A stretch of DNA of 64,000 nucleotides from the NCBI RefSeq assembly GCF_007655135.1, contig NC_045131.1, positions 11,702,001 through 11,766,000 of the forward strand, written 5' to 3'. The notes beneath the pieces are model-generated. The model was not told the origin of the DNA. It did not search any database and saw nothing but the letters and a program-made list of their open reading frames with translations. Of the stretch, positions 23,558-37,400 are shown in pieces (the first letter of the stretch is position 1; the number at the start of each line of letters is the position of its first letter). This DNA is from Punica granatum (lineage: Eukaryota > Streptophyta > Magnoliopsida > Myrtales > Lythraceae). The translations under genes were made by a program, and so were the position numbers.

Positions 23558-25619
23558 CACAACATAAGGACAGGTTTCGGACCATCGAAACTGATGTTTT
23601 TCATTTTGAGAACCATCTATACAATGAATCACAGCTTTCTTAGAACCAAAGATGCCGCTGCTTCATTAACAACTGAGAACCGGTCATGTCAAAACTGTTT
23701 ACACTCATCATGGGCAGATCAAAGATCATAACTTTTTGTACAATGTGGCATCCATCCTCTGGAAGACCAAGTTTGCACACACCGTGGGCAGATCAAAGAT
23801 AAAAAATTCTTGTACAATGTGCAATATACCCTCCGGAAGATCAGTGTCATAAATTAACTGCCTCTTGCTCAACTCATTCTCACATTCTGCAATTTCTGCC
23901 GAACATACACAACACAGCCCTAAATGTGGTAGCCCCAACAATTGCACGATGAAACATAGGATCTGTCTTGAGTTTCTCAAGTATTGTGATCCTAACATTT
24001 TCAAAGAGGAGTCACAGACGCAAGGAGTGTTTATAAACCTCAGTACGACCAGAACACAACGTCACCCAACTGCCGAAGATTCCATCTTGCAGTCTTCAAA
24101 CTTCACCTTTAGGATTCGGTCTCCATTCCTTCCTCATCATAGAGAAATTGTTATGGACAACTTTTGCCATTATCTTTAAAACTGCCAAAAAACAAAATTC
24201 AGAACAAATATAATGGGAAAATCCCAAAATGCACAGAGATCATCAGTAGTAATTAACTAATCCGACTATCCATTTCTGAACATCCTAATGTAGGAGATTA
24301 GCACTGATCGTGGAAACTGACATTAATCCTCCAATCACATCTTTCAAGATGAGTAAATTACAATGGGATTAACTTCCATTACGGGCCTCCTTAAAATGAG
24401 GAGTTTATAGAGACGAATGAGAGAGTGCCACATCATAGTGTGTCGGATGACTGTCGACTTGTTAATAACAAGATTCTTGTGTTTTCACGACACTTATTTT
24501 TTTTAATATAATAAGATACCAATTAAACAATAAGAAACTTACCTTTTAATAAGATGACGCATTCTTTTGTAAGGAACTTATTAGTTTGAAATTTCTTGCC
24601 AAATAGCAAGTCTTGTTATTTTTAGAGCATCCTTAAAACTACACTTTGAAGGAGCATCCTCACCCTAGCAACATTCAATTACAATACGTGCCAAACCACA
24701 AGCAAGGATATGATGAACTTTCACATTTGTTTCAGTGCAGTTATATCCCAGAAAGTATTAAGTGCATGTGATCTCAACGCAAGTAGAACCACTACCGATT
24801 CAGAGATTGGGAAATAGAAGCACTTGGTTAATTTGACTCACATGTTTTAGTTCTCCAAGAAGTGGCAATCCCACTGAGCTGAGCCTTCTCCTTTGTGGAC
24901 CCAAAAGAACATTTAGCTCTGCTAATGACAACATACAGTAAAAGCGCATACAATGAGTACAATAACAACACACTATGGAGCATAAGGACTTCTGCAAGGA
25001 TTAATACTGGAAAACGTACCTCCCACAGCTCGAGAGATTAGAAAAGCTGGCACGAGCGACCAAGACCAAAGCTCAAGGGTGTGCTAAATATGTACAGATA
25101 TCTTCTATCAAGAAGAATAATTTGTACCATAAGGAAGGGCTGGGAAAATATCCACCGGTCAGCACTTATCACAGTCAAAATTGTTCACTATATAAAGCAG
25201 TCAACCTCCTGAAAATGGTTGACTTAATGGTTCTGATTACTAGAAGATGTTCGCTTCTGCTCTCATTTTACTAGAGAGCCAAAAGAATCATAAAACAGTA
25301 ATATTACAAAAATTCCTATCTATACCTCCAAAAAGTCCAAGAAACCCACCCCCCGTGTCTCGACCCCATGGGTGTGAGAGTTCATGAGCCTCTACCCCAC
25401 ATCAAAAAATAGCCGATGAGCAAAAAGTAAAAGTACAAAATCAGCAATTCATCTCACTTTGTACAGATGTACAGAAAGGTAGCTACTGATGACCTTCCTA
25501 AGCATGATTAATCTCACTGGGCGATTACTAATTATGCTTCCCCCACTTCTTATCCTTTGCTCACAGGGGGAAGGGCTAATAAATCAGAGCAAACACATGA
25601 TATATACAGAGGGGTCGAC
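23558..25619. other. Intergenic between convergent PPR and CW genes
   Basis: This should hold both 3' untranslated regions. Frames at 23726-24179 overlap on both strands and include the tandem repeat, so I do not call them. Nothing else is recognised. Confidence 0.5.
23712..23859. repeat. Tandem duplication, 74-bp period
   Basis: GGGCAGATCAAAGAT starts at 23712 and again at 23786. Both copies continue with CTTTTTGTACAATGTG or a close variant, then CCTCTGGAAGA/CCTCCGGAAGA. It lies just 3' of the PPR gene. Confidence 0.7.
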
Positions 25620-28600
25620 TTATTCTTTAGCATTGCTGAAACCCGGCCTACTTATGGCCTCCCTTGCCAGCTGCATGAGACGTAGTAGTCCATCTATGTC
25701 TTGGAAACTGAAATCAATAACCTTTCTTAAGGAGGTTATTATATGTTCCTTATTTTGGGACTCTTCCATGGTTGCACTAGCGGCTGTGCAAACATCCTGG
25801 GACTTTCTCGAGGCTTCCATCGCGAGATGAACATCATGTGTCTGCAAATATCAAGGGCCAAGAAGCTCAAAACCTTATGCTAGCACGTGTAGTTATAGCA
25901 CAGATGGACCACCAGTCTATTATCTGGAAAAACAAGTCTAACTTTTCTTCACAGAACGGAGCTGGCAAAGGTTAACAAGATAAGTCCCCAGCAAATAAAC
26001 TCAGATTGCGATTTTGATCCTATAATCATGACATGGAATTAATTCTTTCTGCAGTAGATATAAGAATTCCTCGATAGAGTTAGGCCTGCCACTTCAAGAA
26101 TATTCACAAAGAACATTGTAATACAGTTCAGACATTCACAGATTCTTCTTAGCAGCTTCAAGCAACAATAATGGGGACAAAAGAAATCCAGAGGACTTAC
26201 AAAGTCAAGAAGTCGCACAAAGCTCGGGCGATTACGAGCAACAACAATATGATTTCCAACAGCATGAGAACCAGCTCCTTTTGACAGATTAGACCTATCT
26301 GCTACTGCTTGGTTATTCAAGTTATCAATGTCTGATGCTGAAGAAGATGGAGATTCACCTACAGAAACATATCAATGTCAAAGAATTTGTTCCACGATTG
26401 AAAATAAGAAAAACAAGAGCCTTATTAATACTTGTCATAAAAGGCTATATAAGGGCCAGATCGAGATCAAACACACGTCATAAAAAAGCAATCTAAGAAT
26501 AAAAAAGGTCAATGTCTATTGGCCAACAAAATTTGTAAATGCTCACTGGCAACATATACATTTTTTCATTACAGAAAAATGTAACTGCTTTATAAATGTC
26601 TATTCCCTTTCAAGCTCTGTACCACATAATGGCAGCCTGAAAAAGAACTGCTGCTTCTTTGTTCATATAATTAGAGCATTTGCAAGTACCATCTCATCAA
26701 CACTCAGCTTGAATACCTTGATGTAGAGTTGCTTGCAACTCATGCCGATCTCTGTTTAGGCTAGCATATTTGCAATACACTACCCTCATATATGCCACCT
26801 CCATGCATTTGTAGGCCAAAGCAGCAGAAGCCAATTCTTGGCATCTTTCAAATTCAGTGGCGCAGGATCTGCCGAATTGAGAGATTGAGCAGCATATCAA
26901 TGAAAACTAAAGCAATGAACCACAAAAATATACTAAGGTGCCATATCAATCTAAATGGGAAGCACACTTTAGCCTAAGTTTCCATGTCCACAGGAAGGGG
27001 GGTAAAAAAAAAAAAAGAGCATGATAAAAAAGTTCAGAGTTGACAACCAGTCCTGTTCACTAATTTTTTTTTTTTCTGATAAGTCCCGAACACAAATACA
27101 AATGCTAATATTATCCAGAAGCAACCATACATTAGAGAAGCATAATTAAAAAAAATTGTTTTAAGTGATTTAATAGTCTTTATATTAAGATAATTTTACT
27201 TACTCGCAGAGTTTTGCAGCTGTACTGTACACCTGCATAGGAGTCATCTCCCGCTGCTTGCTACTTTCAACATTGCCAGTTTCTAGTAATGAAGCTCCCT
27301 CAAGGAACTTCAGAGCAGCTGTGAAACATGACTCATTACCTTCAAAGCCAAATTTAGTTCCCTACAGATACAGAAAAAATCATTCCTCAAGTGGTGACAA
27401 TCTGTGGCCTAAAAAAGCGGTGACAACCCAAACAAAAGACAATGTCCAACTTCTAAAGTCAGTATAGCCCTACCTTCAGACGATCTGCAAAGTCTCTGAG
27501 TTTCTCTGCTTCCTTCAGTACAGTAAAAGCTGTTTGAACAGATTGATTAGCTCTTGATGGACTGGATGATAGCGTATCTTTTGCATCATGCATTTCAGAT
27601 GTGAGACGTTCCAAACAATTGGAGACGCCGTTCCTTTTGTTTCTTTTTAATAGTTCACCATTGCTTGCAGCATCCACTGGGAGCCCATTGCATGTAATCC
27701 TTGGCCCTACAAGCTGAGAACCCCGACTAGGTGTCCCTTGCTTACCTTCCTCCTCCAGATGTGAGAGCAACTTCTCCTTCCCACTTCTGGATTCTACTGA
27801 CACAGGAGCAGCTCCCATTCGACGATTAGAATCGGAACAAGTATTCTCACTTGGAGATTCAAGACCAAAATCACTATAATGATTGCCTGTTCTCCCATGT
27901 GACTCAACATGCTTATTTTGTTTGGACAGATCCCTCCTTGTGTGATTCTTTTCGTTCTTCTGAGCCGGGTCAGGATGCACTTGACTCCGAACTTGGCCAA
28001 AGGGAGGAGCTTTCGCTAAAGATTCATGTCCTTGCCCCTTTTTTAGATGTTCTGCTTCCTCTTTACCAGCTGTCTCAAGAGCCTTTACCTTGTCTCTATC
28101 AGAATCAGATGCAGAGCTTCTGCCCTTACCATTAGATGCTAAAGAAGACAGGTCTCCCTTTTTCCGCTGGCGCAGAGCATTCCCAGATTGCTCTGCATAT
28201 ACACCATTGTCATGAGAAGTATGACTCACAGGGAAATCACCATGCTGTAGATAATCAGTAGTTCCATCAAGAATATTGCCATTCTCAAATCCAGAAGATG
28301 GTCTAGCCTCTCTTTGTAAGAGGCCTTTATCCATAACAGCCCCAGACAGCTTATTCCCACCACTGACTTTATCATGAGAGCCTTTGCTGACATTATCCAC
28401 AACCGGCAGAATTCTATTCACAGCATTCCGTTGAGTTAGATTATCAGGTCTGGTGACCCTCAAGGGAGAGGAGGAAACAGATTCCACAGGTGAACTTTGC
28501 ACCTCATAATTCACTCTCGATTTCTGGGAGCCCGATACCTTTGAAGAACTCGAAGTAGCCTGTTTAGGGGCCAATTTTTTCCTACTTTTGCTGGGATGCC

Positions 28601-31600
28601 GGTCTTCTTCCACATCATCAGTAAAATGATTTCTAATCCCAGAGGAAAATTCCCTGATTGCCTTACCGTCTTTCCCTGACCTGCTGTTGCCATCTTTGCT
28701 ACTAGAGTCTCTTATCACAGCTTCCTGAACCCTAGACTTGTTTTCTTTTTTTATCATATATTCACCAGTCTCCTCCTTTGTTATTAACTTACTATCCTCT
28801 GCGGAATGATGATATGGCCCGCCGTCAATCTGATCGTCCTGAGATCCCTTCAGTTTCCTTTTCTTCAATGAGCTGCTCCCTTTTACAACATTTTTCAAAT
28901 TCACTGAAGGGCTATCTGTTGAGAACTGAGCTTGATTGCTGAGATTCTTAACAGAGACTATTAATCTGCCCCCATGACCATGATTCACTTCCTCAGGAGA
29001 GCTGCATTCATCGAAATGACCCTTACCCTTTACAAGAGTCAATTTGGGCTTCCCCGAGCTGAGGCCTGTTCTGCAAACTTCGGTGTCGGCATTTCCATGT
29101 TTAGCACCATTATTGATTTCTTCTCTTCTAGCCCTTTTGGTGGTCTCAAGGTCAAATTGATCAGATTTCCTCTTGCTCTTCTCTTTGATCAACTTCATAT
29201 CACCTGCAGACATTGGGAAAGAAAGAAGTCAGTTATCAGATAGAACATGAGGATCAAATTAAAAACTGTCAACTTTTTCAGATTGATACCTCTATTCAGG
29301 TTCTTCTCTTTCTGCTTCAGCATATTTTCGCCCAAAGCCAAGTCTTGTGACTTGCTTTCAGACAAATTACATCTTCTCAATGAATTCAGTTCAGCAGGAG
29401 ATTGATTCATGTTATTCAAGCTTCTTCTTTTGACAGGTTCGGCCTTGAGCTTCTTTAGCATTTCCTTAGGACCCAGCTTACTCGTCCCCCCGCCATCTGT
29501 CTCAATAGTGCTCACATTTTGTGGATTTTGCCCTAGATTCTGAACATTGGAAGTGACTCCAAGTGCGGATCCATTAGCCTGATCCTGACTTCCAACACCT
29601 GGATATAGAATCAGACTGCGCATCATCCCTGTAGTCACATCCTCGTGAATGTCACAACTGTTCATTCGAGGCCTGCAACAAAAATAGGACTAACAATCAA
29701 AACAGTACACAAGTCTGATTAACTAACTCGCATGAATTTTTGACACTACTAATGAATCCGAGAAATGTGGAGTAGAACTTACAGCCAATCTAGCATGCTA
29801 CACATCCACCTTTTGGGAAGGTCCTCTGGTTTTCTACCATTTGGCAGAAGACGCCATTTCTCACAGAGATCACAACAAACCCAATTATCTAATAGTGAAG
29901 GTGCAGCTGGGACCATCTCAGCAATGGGAGCACCAGGGATGACGCCTACAGCACCTTTTGCAGGTGCCCTAGAAAATGAGCTGTTAGTAACTCCATTGGT
30001 CTTGATTTCCCTTGGATTATTTATAACATCATCATTATCTACCCCAAGATAGGTGGAGCTAGCATCCTTCCTCCTTCCAGCTGAAGGTGCCCCAACATGT
30101 TTCTGTTCCCCATTAAAGCTCTCCAAAGCATCTACCTGTTTACCGAGTTTATTAATATGCTTCCTAGACGTTAGCTTCAGCCCCTTCTTTTTCGTAGGAG
30201 GGATATCATGACTAGGTCCCTTCTTATCTTTCCCTGGAAGACCTGCAACAATTCTCAATCGATCTTTACCTGAAAGAACAATTTTGTCCTCTAATCCGCT
30301 GCCCGTTGACCTCTTTTGCCCTCCAATTAATTGTTTTTCATCCCGGAAAGGAACACCAGTGTCACTGTGCTCATGACATGGAGCTTCATGACCGGCTTTC
30401 CATTTCAAAGAATCAACTTCCCCAGCAACAAAATCTTCCTCATTTTTGGCTACATGCTGTCTGTCTTTTGGGAGCACAGAAACTTTGTCCTCTTTCCATT
30501 TGCCATTTTCTGTTGGAGCAAATTGACCATTAGCACCCTGGGAGCTTGAAACCCCATGTTCTCCAGACTTCACAACCGGACTCCTCTGCCTTTTTTCCAT
30601 CTCCAAACCATAATCAGGGCCAGATATTGGCTTCAATGGTGATTCCCTCAAAGACTCTGATTTAAGTTTCCTTGTCACCTTAACCCTATTGGCCTCCTGA
30701 AAGACTTCAGATGCTTTAGCAGCCATCTTTCTGGGTTCCCCACCAGCATCGCCTGTGTTAGACAAAGATGCTTTTTCCAAGTTATAACGCAGACTAGCCT
30801 CACCATCCAGCATCTCATTGTTAATTTTTTTCTTCCCTGGAAATGACGTTTTATTATCAACAATCACAGCATTTCCTTTGTTCATCTCCACTGCTTTTTC
30901 CTTTCTAGTCTCTGATTTTATTTTCTTCACCTTTGACAGCACAGCATCGCCCTGCTTGGGAACTAACTGATCCACTGGCTCAGTATTCTGTCCTGGACTG
31001 ACTTTAATATTATCTGCAGGTTTATTATCCTTGGCAAATACTCCTTCCTTTACCAAGGAAATAAGACTCTCGTGAAGAGGAGATATAAGCTCAGAACAAG
31101 CAACAGGGAAAGAAGTCATAGCCTGTTTCAAAGCACCAAGAATTTCATTTAATATAACCAGACAAGAGTGAGAATATACAACATAGATACCACGAAATGG
31201 CATCCACCTGAAGAATGCTGCCAGGAGATTCATCAGTGGCTCCCGCAGACAGTGATGGGAATCCGCCACTTTCCTGAGAACTGCTACCCAATGATGTGGA
31301 TGGCGAGCCTTCAAGACCTAGGCCACTGTAAAGTGCTGCATTCACCTTGGCGATCTTATCAGAACCCATTTTGATGCGAACCTTCAGTGTTCTCAGGTTA
31401 GTCCTGTTGCCAGACATAATTAAAGCTCCACCTTTGGTGGGATTCTCAGCAACTGGATCAGAAGAGGAACTTGGCTCTTGCTTCACTTGTTTGACAGAAA
31501 GATTCCCACTAGGGAACTTTTTATCTTGCAAATTATCTGCATTACTCTGGGCATTTTTAAGCCTTGAAGAAGGCAGTGCAGTTGCAGGAGCTTGCAAGAT

Positions 31601-33073
31601 CCGTGACATCAAACCCTGCATGTGACAAAAATAATCATTTCTATAAATTCTGGCGAGAAAATCTCAATCTAAACTTCTTCCACTAATGATGAAGAAAACC
31701 AAGAAGAAGTACAACTATGTACCGCAGAAGGTATGTTGTTCCGAGATTTAGTCGAGACATTGCTTCTTTCGGGGCTCTTTTGACGAGACAAAGGCGACCG
31801 TTCATAGGTAGGTAAAAATGAACCGTAATCACCAAATGCTGGCCCTGTTAAAATAATTGAAGTCTCATAACATCATTTCTCAGTCACAAATACTGAGTAT
31901 TTATGCTTCTTTTCCTCACAACTTCCATGACAAAGCACTCACCCAAAGTCTCTGCAGAGAGAAGACCTTCAAAATTTCTCTGGAAATGACCCAGAATGTT
32001 TTGAATCTTCCCATCCTTGAACAAGAAATAGCTATGTCATCAGTAATGTAACATCAAGCCACTTATCCAAAAAAAAAGAAAAACAGCTGATTAAGCAAAC
32101 ACAACCAAATAATATGAGAATTATGTAACTTTCAACATGAATATGACCTGTCCTAATTACCCATACCATGAGGCACACGAACAGCTTCTCACAAGTTTTT
32201 AACCAGTGCTCGTTTGTCATGATATGATCATGACACGTTGCAGTAATATATACAACTTAACAAACCAATCAACTATCTCAGGAACTCAACCCTGACATCA
32301 ATTAGTTCCCAGAACAGGTAGACAGAACCTCTCCAAAATACTAGCTCATGAGAGAAACCCAAGTCCAGAAAGTGGTATGTTGTAATTACCACTTTCTAAG
32401 TTCATTCAAACCGTGAAAATTACAATGCTTCTGTCGCATTTTCCCTTCAAGTAAAACTTTGCCATGCAAGTGTCAGGAGAATGAATTACGGACAGTGATT
32501 TCCAAAGGAACTTAGAAAGGAAATGCATGTGCCCTCATATAACACGTGTTAATTTTCATTTGTAAAGATGCCTAGTTTAAGTGTTGGGGAGTTTGACAAA
32601 TTAAAACAAACCAAAATGCACCATATGGTGCAGGTCCTTTACAACATCAGAATTCCCGAATAATTGCCGAGAAGATCATTCGGTCTCTACCAGATGCAAT
32701 CAATTCTACCAGGTCACGTTTGGATACTTCCATCTTGAAGGCCCCAATGTTTATCATGAATTCAGTCAGGTTTTCAAGTTTCTGCTCAAATTTTCTCTCT
32801 AACCAAAGCAGCCATCAGCCCCCATGCCAAGACAAAAAGCAGCAGTATCTGGAGGCTAAACTGACTGCAAACTCTATATAGGAGCCCTGAACTCCCATAA
32901 TGAGCCAGAATTCACATCAAAGACTCCGACTTTATGACATCAGGAACAAAAAGTCAAGCCCTTACAATGTAAGAGAGGGCAATATCAGGGTCAAAGTTGC
33001 TGCTGCTGCCTTCTTCCTCCCTGTAACAGCAAGCCTCGCCTTCTTCAAGCTCGGTGCTATTATTCTCCTCCAT
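25620..33073 (-). CDS. CW-type zinc finger protein, 1617 residues
   Basis: CW domains bind histone H3 tails, often with methylated Lys4, so this is probably a nuclear chromatin reader. I infer 11 coding exons: 32966-33073, 31943-32015, 31723-31844, 31208-31615, 29783-31122, 29290-29672, 27474-29203, 27204-27361, 26717-26868, 26201-26358 and 25620-25841. All use GT-AG and phases join to 4854 bp. The N-terminus is acidic (MEENNSTELEEGEA) followed by DPDIALSYI, then a conserved block ending GDYGSFLPTYERSP. The CW domain spans about residues 650-700, with WVCCDLCEKWR, then W.C and a final NSC split across the exon 5/6 junction. Long Lys/Ser-rich low-complexity stretches flank it. The C-terminal block includes ALAYKCMEVAYMRV and ends FSNAKE. 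This layout matches the plant CW-zinc-finger family (CWZF). The function of this gene is inferred from family only. Confidence 0.93.
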
Positions 33074-33124
33074 AACCGCAACAACCACGAACCCTAGAGA
33101 CCCAAACAACCCCTTAACCCCTGC

Positions 33125-33140
33125 AAAACCCTAACCCTAG
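33125..33140 (-). promoter_or_regulatory. Telo-box-like motif in the CW gene leader
   Basis: AAAACCCTAACCCTAG lies about 50 bp upstream of the CW start codon. Telo-boxes (AAACCCTAA) are common near plant transcription starts. A role here is inferred. Confidence 0.5.
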
Positions 33141-33499
33141 TCCGACTTCCCTGAAATCCAGCATCACTCCGGCGATTCCTCACATGCCCTAATTGATCAA
33201 CACTCAACAATCGCACCGGAATCCCCCTGAAACCTCTTCCCCCCCCTCCCAATGGACAAACCCACATGGGAGATTCCTCACATGACTTCAAACAAAATCC
33301 AGTCTCGCTCCCCGGGGTTAATAAACATTCACACACACAGACGAAAACACAGACCAGCACTCCCCCACCCCCAAACCGCCGGCGCGATTATCGGAGGTCC
33401 GGTGCCGAATACCGGATGATCGATCAGTGCCGGCTCCGATTAACTCGGGCGAGCTCCGATTGCGAGCTGGGATTGGTTCCGATTTTCCCTTCCCTTCAG

Positions 33500-33523
33500 A
33501 CTCTCTCTCTCTCTCTCTCTCTC
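33500..33523. repeat. (CT)n tract upstream of the CW gene
   Basis: About 11 CT units lie about 430 bp upstream of the CW start codon. On the gene strand this is a GA repeat, a common element of plant leaders and promoters that GAGA-binding (BPC) proteins can recognise. Confidence 0.7.
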
Positions 33524-33540
33524 GCTCTTCTGGTTTTTTG

Positions 33541-34130
33541 ATGTGAACAGCAGAGACGGAGCTGGGCCCTTTTTTTCCTCTAATTTTCTTGTTTCCATTT
33601 TTGTTCTTTTCAATTTTATTTTTTTTTCATTTTCCGAAATTAAGAATATTTTCGAATTCTAATTTTTAATAAATAAATATTCATTAATTTTTTATAATAA
33701 AAATATATATAATTAATTAATTGTGTCTGCTCGGTCGGGTTGGTGTTCTGTTCTTCATGTGCGCGTGTGGCTATTTATACGTTTCGACCGTTGGCGTCTC
33801 TTTTCGTCTCTTGTGGGTTGGCTGAGGATGGCGCGTGGGGTAGACGCGCTCCGGGAGGGAGAGTGGAGGAGACGACGGGCCGTGGGACCCCCGGTCCCGG
33901 TCGCTGACTGTCATGTAACGGTGTCGCTTTTGGGTGCGGGGGAAGATGGGCTGCGGCTGTTTGGAGGCCGAAGGACGACCTGGCACCGGCTTTTCCGCCG
34001 CGGATTTTCTGCTTCGGACGGCCCAATGGACTTGGTCGGGGAAGGGCATGTCCCCCTGCCTTAGACTTCGCTGGACTATAGTCTAGTCTGATGGAACCCG
34101 GCTTAGCAGCTCGGACCGGTCCGGATAGGG
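33541..34130. other. GC-rich island upstream of the CW gene
   Basis: About 33725-34130 is much richer in GC and CG than the DNA around it, and open frames arise on both strands (for example 33723-34064 plus and 33771-34049 minus). None resembles a known protein. A TATA-like CTATTTATA lies at about 33770 on the plus strand. It could be a distal promoter or an unrecognised transcript. Confidence 0.4.
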
Positions 34131-35601
34131 ATTAGCTGAATTCGTGAATCATGATTCTTTATCATCTTGTCGGGAAAGACCCAGTTAATGCGTAGGTATC
34201 AAGAAAAAAAAATGGAAAGGTCGTATTTGATAGTAGAGTCGATGTAGAATTTATTAAATGTTCAGAGGTTATCACGTCTTGTTGCAAGGGTTACGTTGGT
34301 CAAATCAAATTATGTTGTTCATTCAACTCCTCTAGGGTAGTTGGAAAAAACAAAAAATGCATGGTGATCGTCCATGTTTTATCCTTTTATCAAGCTCTGT
34401 AACGCCTGCAATTACTGTCAACGAGCATGTCAAGCTAATCATTTATGTTATGACTGCGATGAGTCAGGTGGTTCGGACATTTACAAGTAATTAAGGATAC
34501 ATTCTGACCATCTAGTCAAAGTATATATAAAAGCATGTGTTTAGGATTTGGTTTGCGATTAAATATTATATGCACACATGATTTTATAGTATGTATATGG
34601 TAGGTTGAAAGCATCTAAAGAACAAGATTACTTGCTCATTCATCTTTGATAGACCAATCCAATTTTCTCATTCAATTTCAATCACAATAACAACTCGAGT
34701 ATTTATTAACCAGAGCAAGTTTCGGTACTATATTTAGGAGTTATTCCAACCAATAATAAAGGTTTACAATGAAGTTTTAATATCAATTTCACAATCACCT
34801 GGGTTATTAGAATAAATCAAATCATTACGCACCATCCAAATAGGACATCTAATCCTAGAAAAATCTGACAAACAATTCTCCAGTAAAAGCATATTTTTCC
34901 TTTGCAAAGTGGCACTAATAGCTTCCAACTTTTCATGTCAATTTTTGCAAGTCAAAAGACTTTGAAGTTTGACCCATTTAACACCACAAATATATGTACA
35001 CATATATACCATTTTTCATCCCGTACATTAACTGTTTTCGCGGACATTAATTTATTCAGTATCTTTTAGTAAAAATCTAGTCTACTACCTGTGCAATGTT
35101 CGATTTTTTGATCTATTTATTGAGTTCATTTTGTATTAAATAACTTTAAAATTTTGATATTACAATTAAAGCGTTTGTTTTTTTTATAAGTTCGTACCCC
35201 AATAGTTTTAGTAAAAAATTTTAAAATGTATACATAGTTAAGGGTCATAAAATTAACAAACGAAAAATATAATTATGGAAAAATTAATTAATTTTATGAA
35301 GTGATTCTTATAACGAACACACACTATTTTAATTGAAAATCTAATATGTTCGCATAGTTACACGAGTAATTATATTAATTATTCAAGTTAATATTTAATT
35401 ATGATCTCGATAAATAAATAAGTAGATCTATATAAAACTTTTTCTGAAATAAATCTTTTCCAATCAATAGTCATTTTACAATTTATTTATTTTTTTATAT
35501 GTAAATTTTATAAGTTCGGAGATTCCTACCATAAATTATAATGAAAGTTAGAGTTGATATTTAAATAACCTTTTATATGTAAATTTGCTACTGAAAAATT
35601 A
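34131..35601. other. AT-rich intergenic DNA, no gene recognised
   Basis: No frame over about 60 codons and no paired repeats were seen. Confidence 0.45.
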
Positions 35602-35604
35602 TTA

Positions 35605-35789
35605 GGCCCCGTTTGAATTGTTAGACCGATTTTAAAATCATGATTTTGATTTTAACTTAACACACTATACAACAAAAATACACGTTTCCCAAGTCAAATT
35701 TATAATACTATCTCATTTGTCTTTTTCCACAATCAAAATCAAAATCAAAATCATGATTCTAAAATCACACTAACAATTCAAACGCAGCC
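35605..35789. mobile_element. Tourist-like MITE, 185 bp
   Basis: The triplet TTA flanks it at 35602-35604 and 35790-35792. The ends are inverted: GGCCCCGTTTGAATTGTTAG against the complement of CTAACAATTCAAACGCAGCC. The 3-bp TTA duplication and the GTTTG ends fit PIF/Harbinger (Tourist) MITEs. The interior AACACACTA.ACAACAAAAA matches 44161-44404. Confidence 0.85.
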
Positions 35790-36292
35790 TTAATGTTTTA
35801 GATTTTCTATAATGAACTACAAAGATAATATCAAATAAATTATAATACATGTGAATTTCTTCATTATTACATTATCAATTTAAAAATAACATATATACTT
35901 CAACTGTTGTAATAGTAATAATAAGAGCAAAAAACCTATACCCGTCATCTCTTCAAATTTTTGAAATTCTATAACAAAAACTTATATTTATAAGGTATAA
36001 AAAAAATTCCAGAATTTTCTGTTATGAATCATTTCGTAAAGAAAATTTTAAAATTGGTTAACCTTTTATAGAAAATAAAATTATTTATTTATGTTAATAA
36101 ATTTAATGAACAATAAATATACAGATTCTACTTTACATTGTGTATTATAAATGTCAGATTGTATCACGAGAAATTTCATGAAACAAATTCAAATTTTCAT
36201 AAATTGTTTTTAATAGGGCACCTAAATAATTCATATTATTTTTTGCTATACTATATAGTCACATGAAGGTTTGAAATTAAATGCAGTCCTAA

Positions 36293-36445
36293 GACCCATT
36301 ATTCTCTTTCAATTAAGGACCTTTACAATTAGAAAATAATGTTTACTATTTCATAAATTAAAAAAGTTTCAGTTACCTTTTTTGCTTCCAACTGAATAAA
36401 TTTCAGTAAATATATATAGTAGTAAAGAGAACTAAAAAAAAAATT
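36293..36445. repeat. Dispersed repeat, copy 1 (partner 38505-38655)
   Basis: About 150 bp aligns by eye with 38505-38655 in the same orientation. The shared core is TTTACTATTTCATAAATTAAA followed by GTTTCAGTTA. The second copy lies inside the proposed Helitron. Confidence 0.55.
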
Positions 36446-36594
36446 CATATCTTATCTATGATAAAGAAATGAAAACAGGTCCATCTGATTTAGGGGGCGA
36501 GTGGGGACAATTTCCTCACTCGCATCCTTCTTTTCTTTTCCCTTTTCCTTTTTTCCTTTTTTTTTAAAAATTTTTCCCCCCTTTTTGCGTTTTC

Positions 36595-37400
36595 AAATCC
36601 AATTTGAAAAAGGGTACTACGTAATTCGATCGACGCGTTATTCCAAAAGATCCGATTGTAAGTTTGATGCGTTACACGTTTTTGTGATTTCAAATTCGAC
36701 CCCAATAAAATTCCACGTAATTCGGCCGACGCATTACGTCAAATGATCTAATCATTAGGTCGAAATGTCAGACCTTTATAGTATTTCCAAATGTAGAAGT
36801 GTTATGCCAAAAGACTGCATCATAGGGTTGAAACATTGCGCCTTTTTAGTGATTTCATATTCGATCCAATAAGGTTCCACGCAATTTGGTCGACGCATTA
36901 CACTAAACAATCCGATCGTTAGGTCAAAAGTTACGAATTTTAGAGTTTTAAAATCTAACCCAAATAAGGTACTATGTAATCCGATCAATGTGTTAGGCCA
37001 AATGATTTGATTGTTAGATCAAATCGCTATGCCTTTTTCAAATCTATCCCGAATAAGGTACCACATAATTCAATCAACGTGTTACACTAAATGATCCGAT
37101 CATATCTTTTTTATAATTTTTTATAATTTTCATCTCTTAAAGTCCCTCCCTTTTTTAGGGCTTTCAAATTATATCCGAATAAGGTACAACGTAATTCAAT
37201 CACGGGTTATCGATCGTAAAGTCGACGTGTTATACCTGATCCGACCCCAATGAGGTCGACATTGTTCAGTCAATACGTTACACCAAATTATCTGATTGTT
37301 AAGTCAAAAGTACGATTTTTAGTGTTTTCAAATATGACCCGAATAAGGTATCATGTAATCCCATCAACGTATTAGGCCAAATGATTTGATCGTTATAGTT
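36595..37400. repeat. Degenerate tandem array, units of about 90 bp
   Basis: Roughly eight units share the order AATAAGGTACCACGTAATTC, then a GATCGACGCGTTA-like word, then CCAAATGATCCGATCGTTAG and a TTTTTAGTGTTTTCAAAT-like word. Unit starts fall near 36612, 36705, 36870, 36963, 37050, 37175, 37249 and 37342, so spacing varies around 75-165 bp, most often about 90. The units are much diverged. Open frames at 36490-36988 are by-products. Confidence 0.7.

Noticed and set aside
33723..34064. 113-codon Arg/Gly-rich frame
   Set aside because: It sits in a GC-rich island where several frames are open on both strands; it is kept only as part of the island entry.
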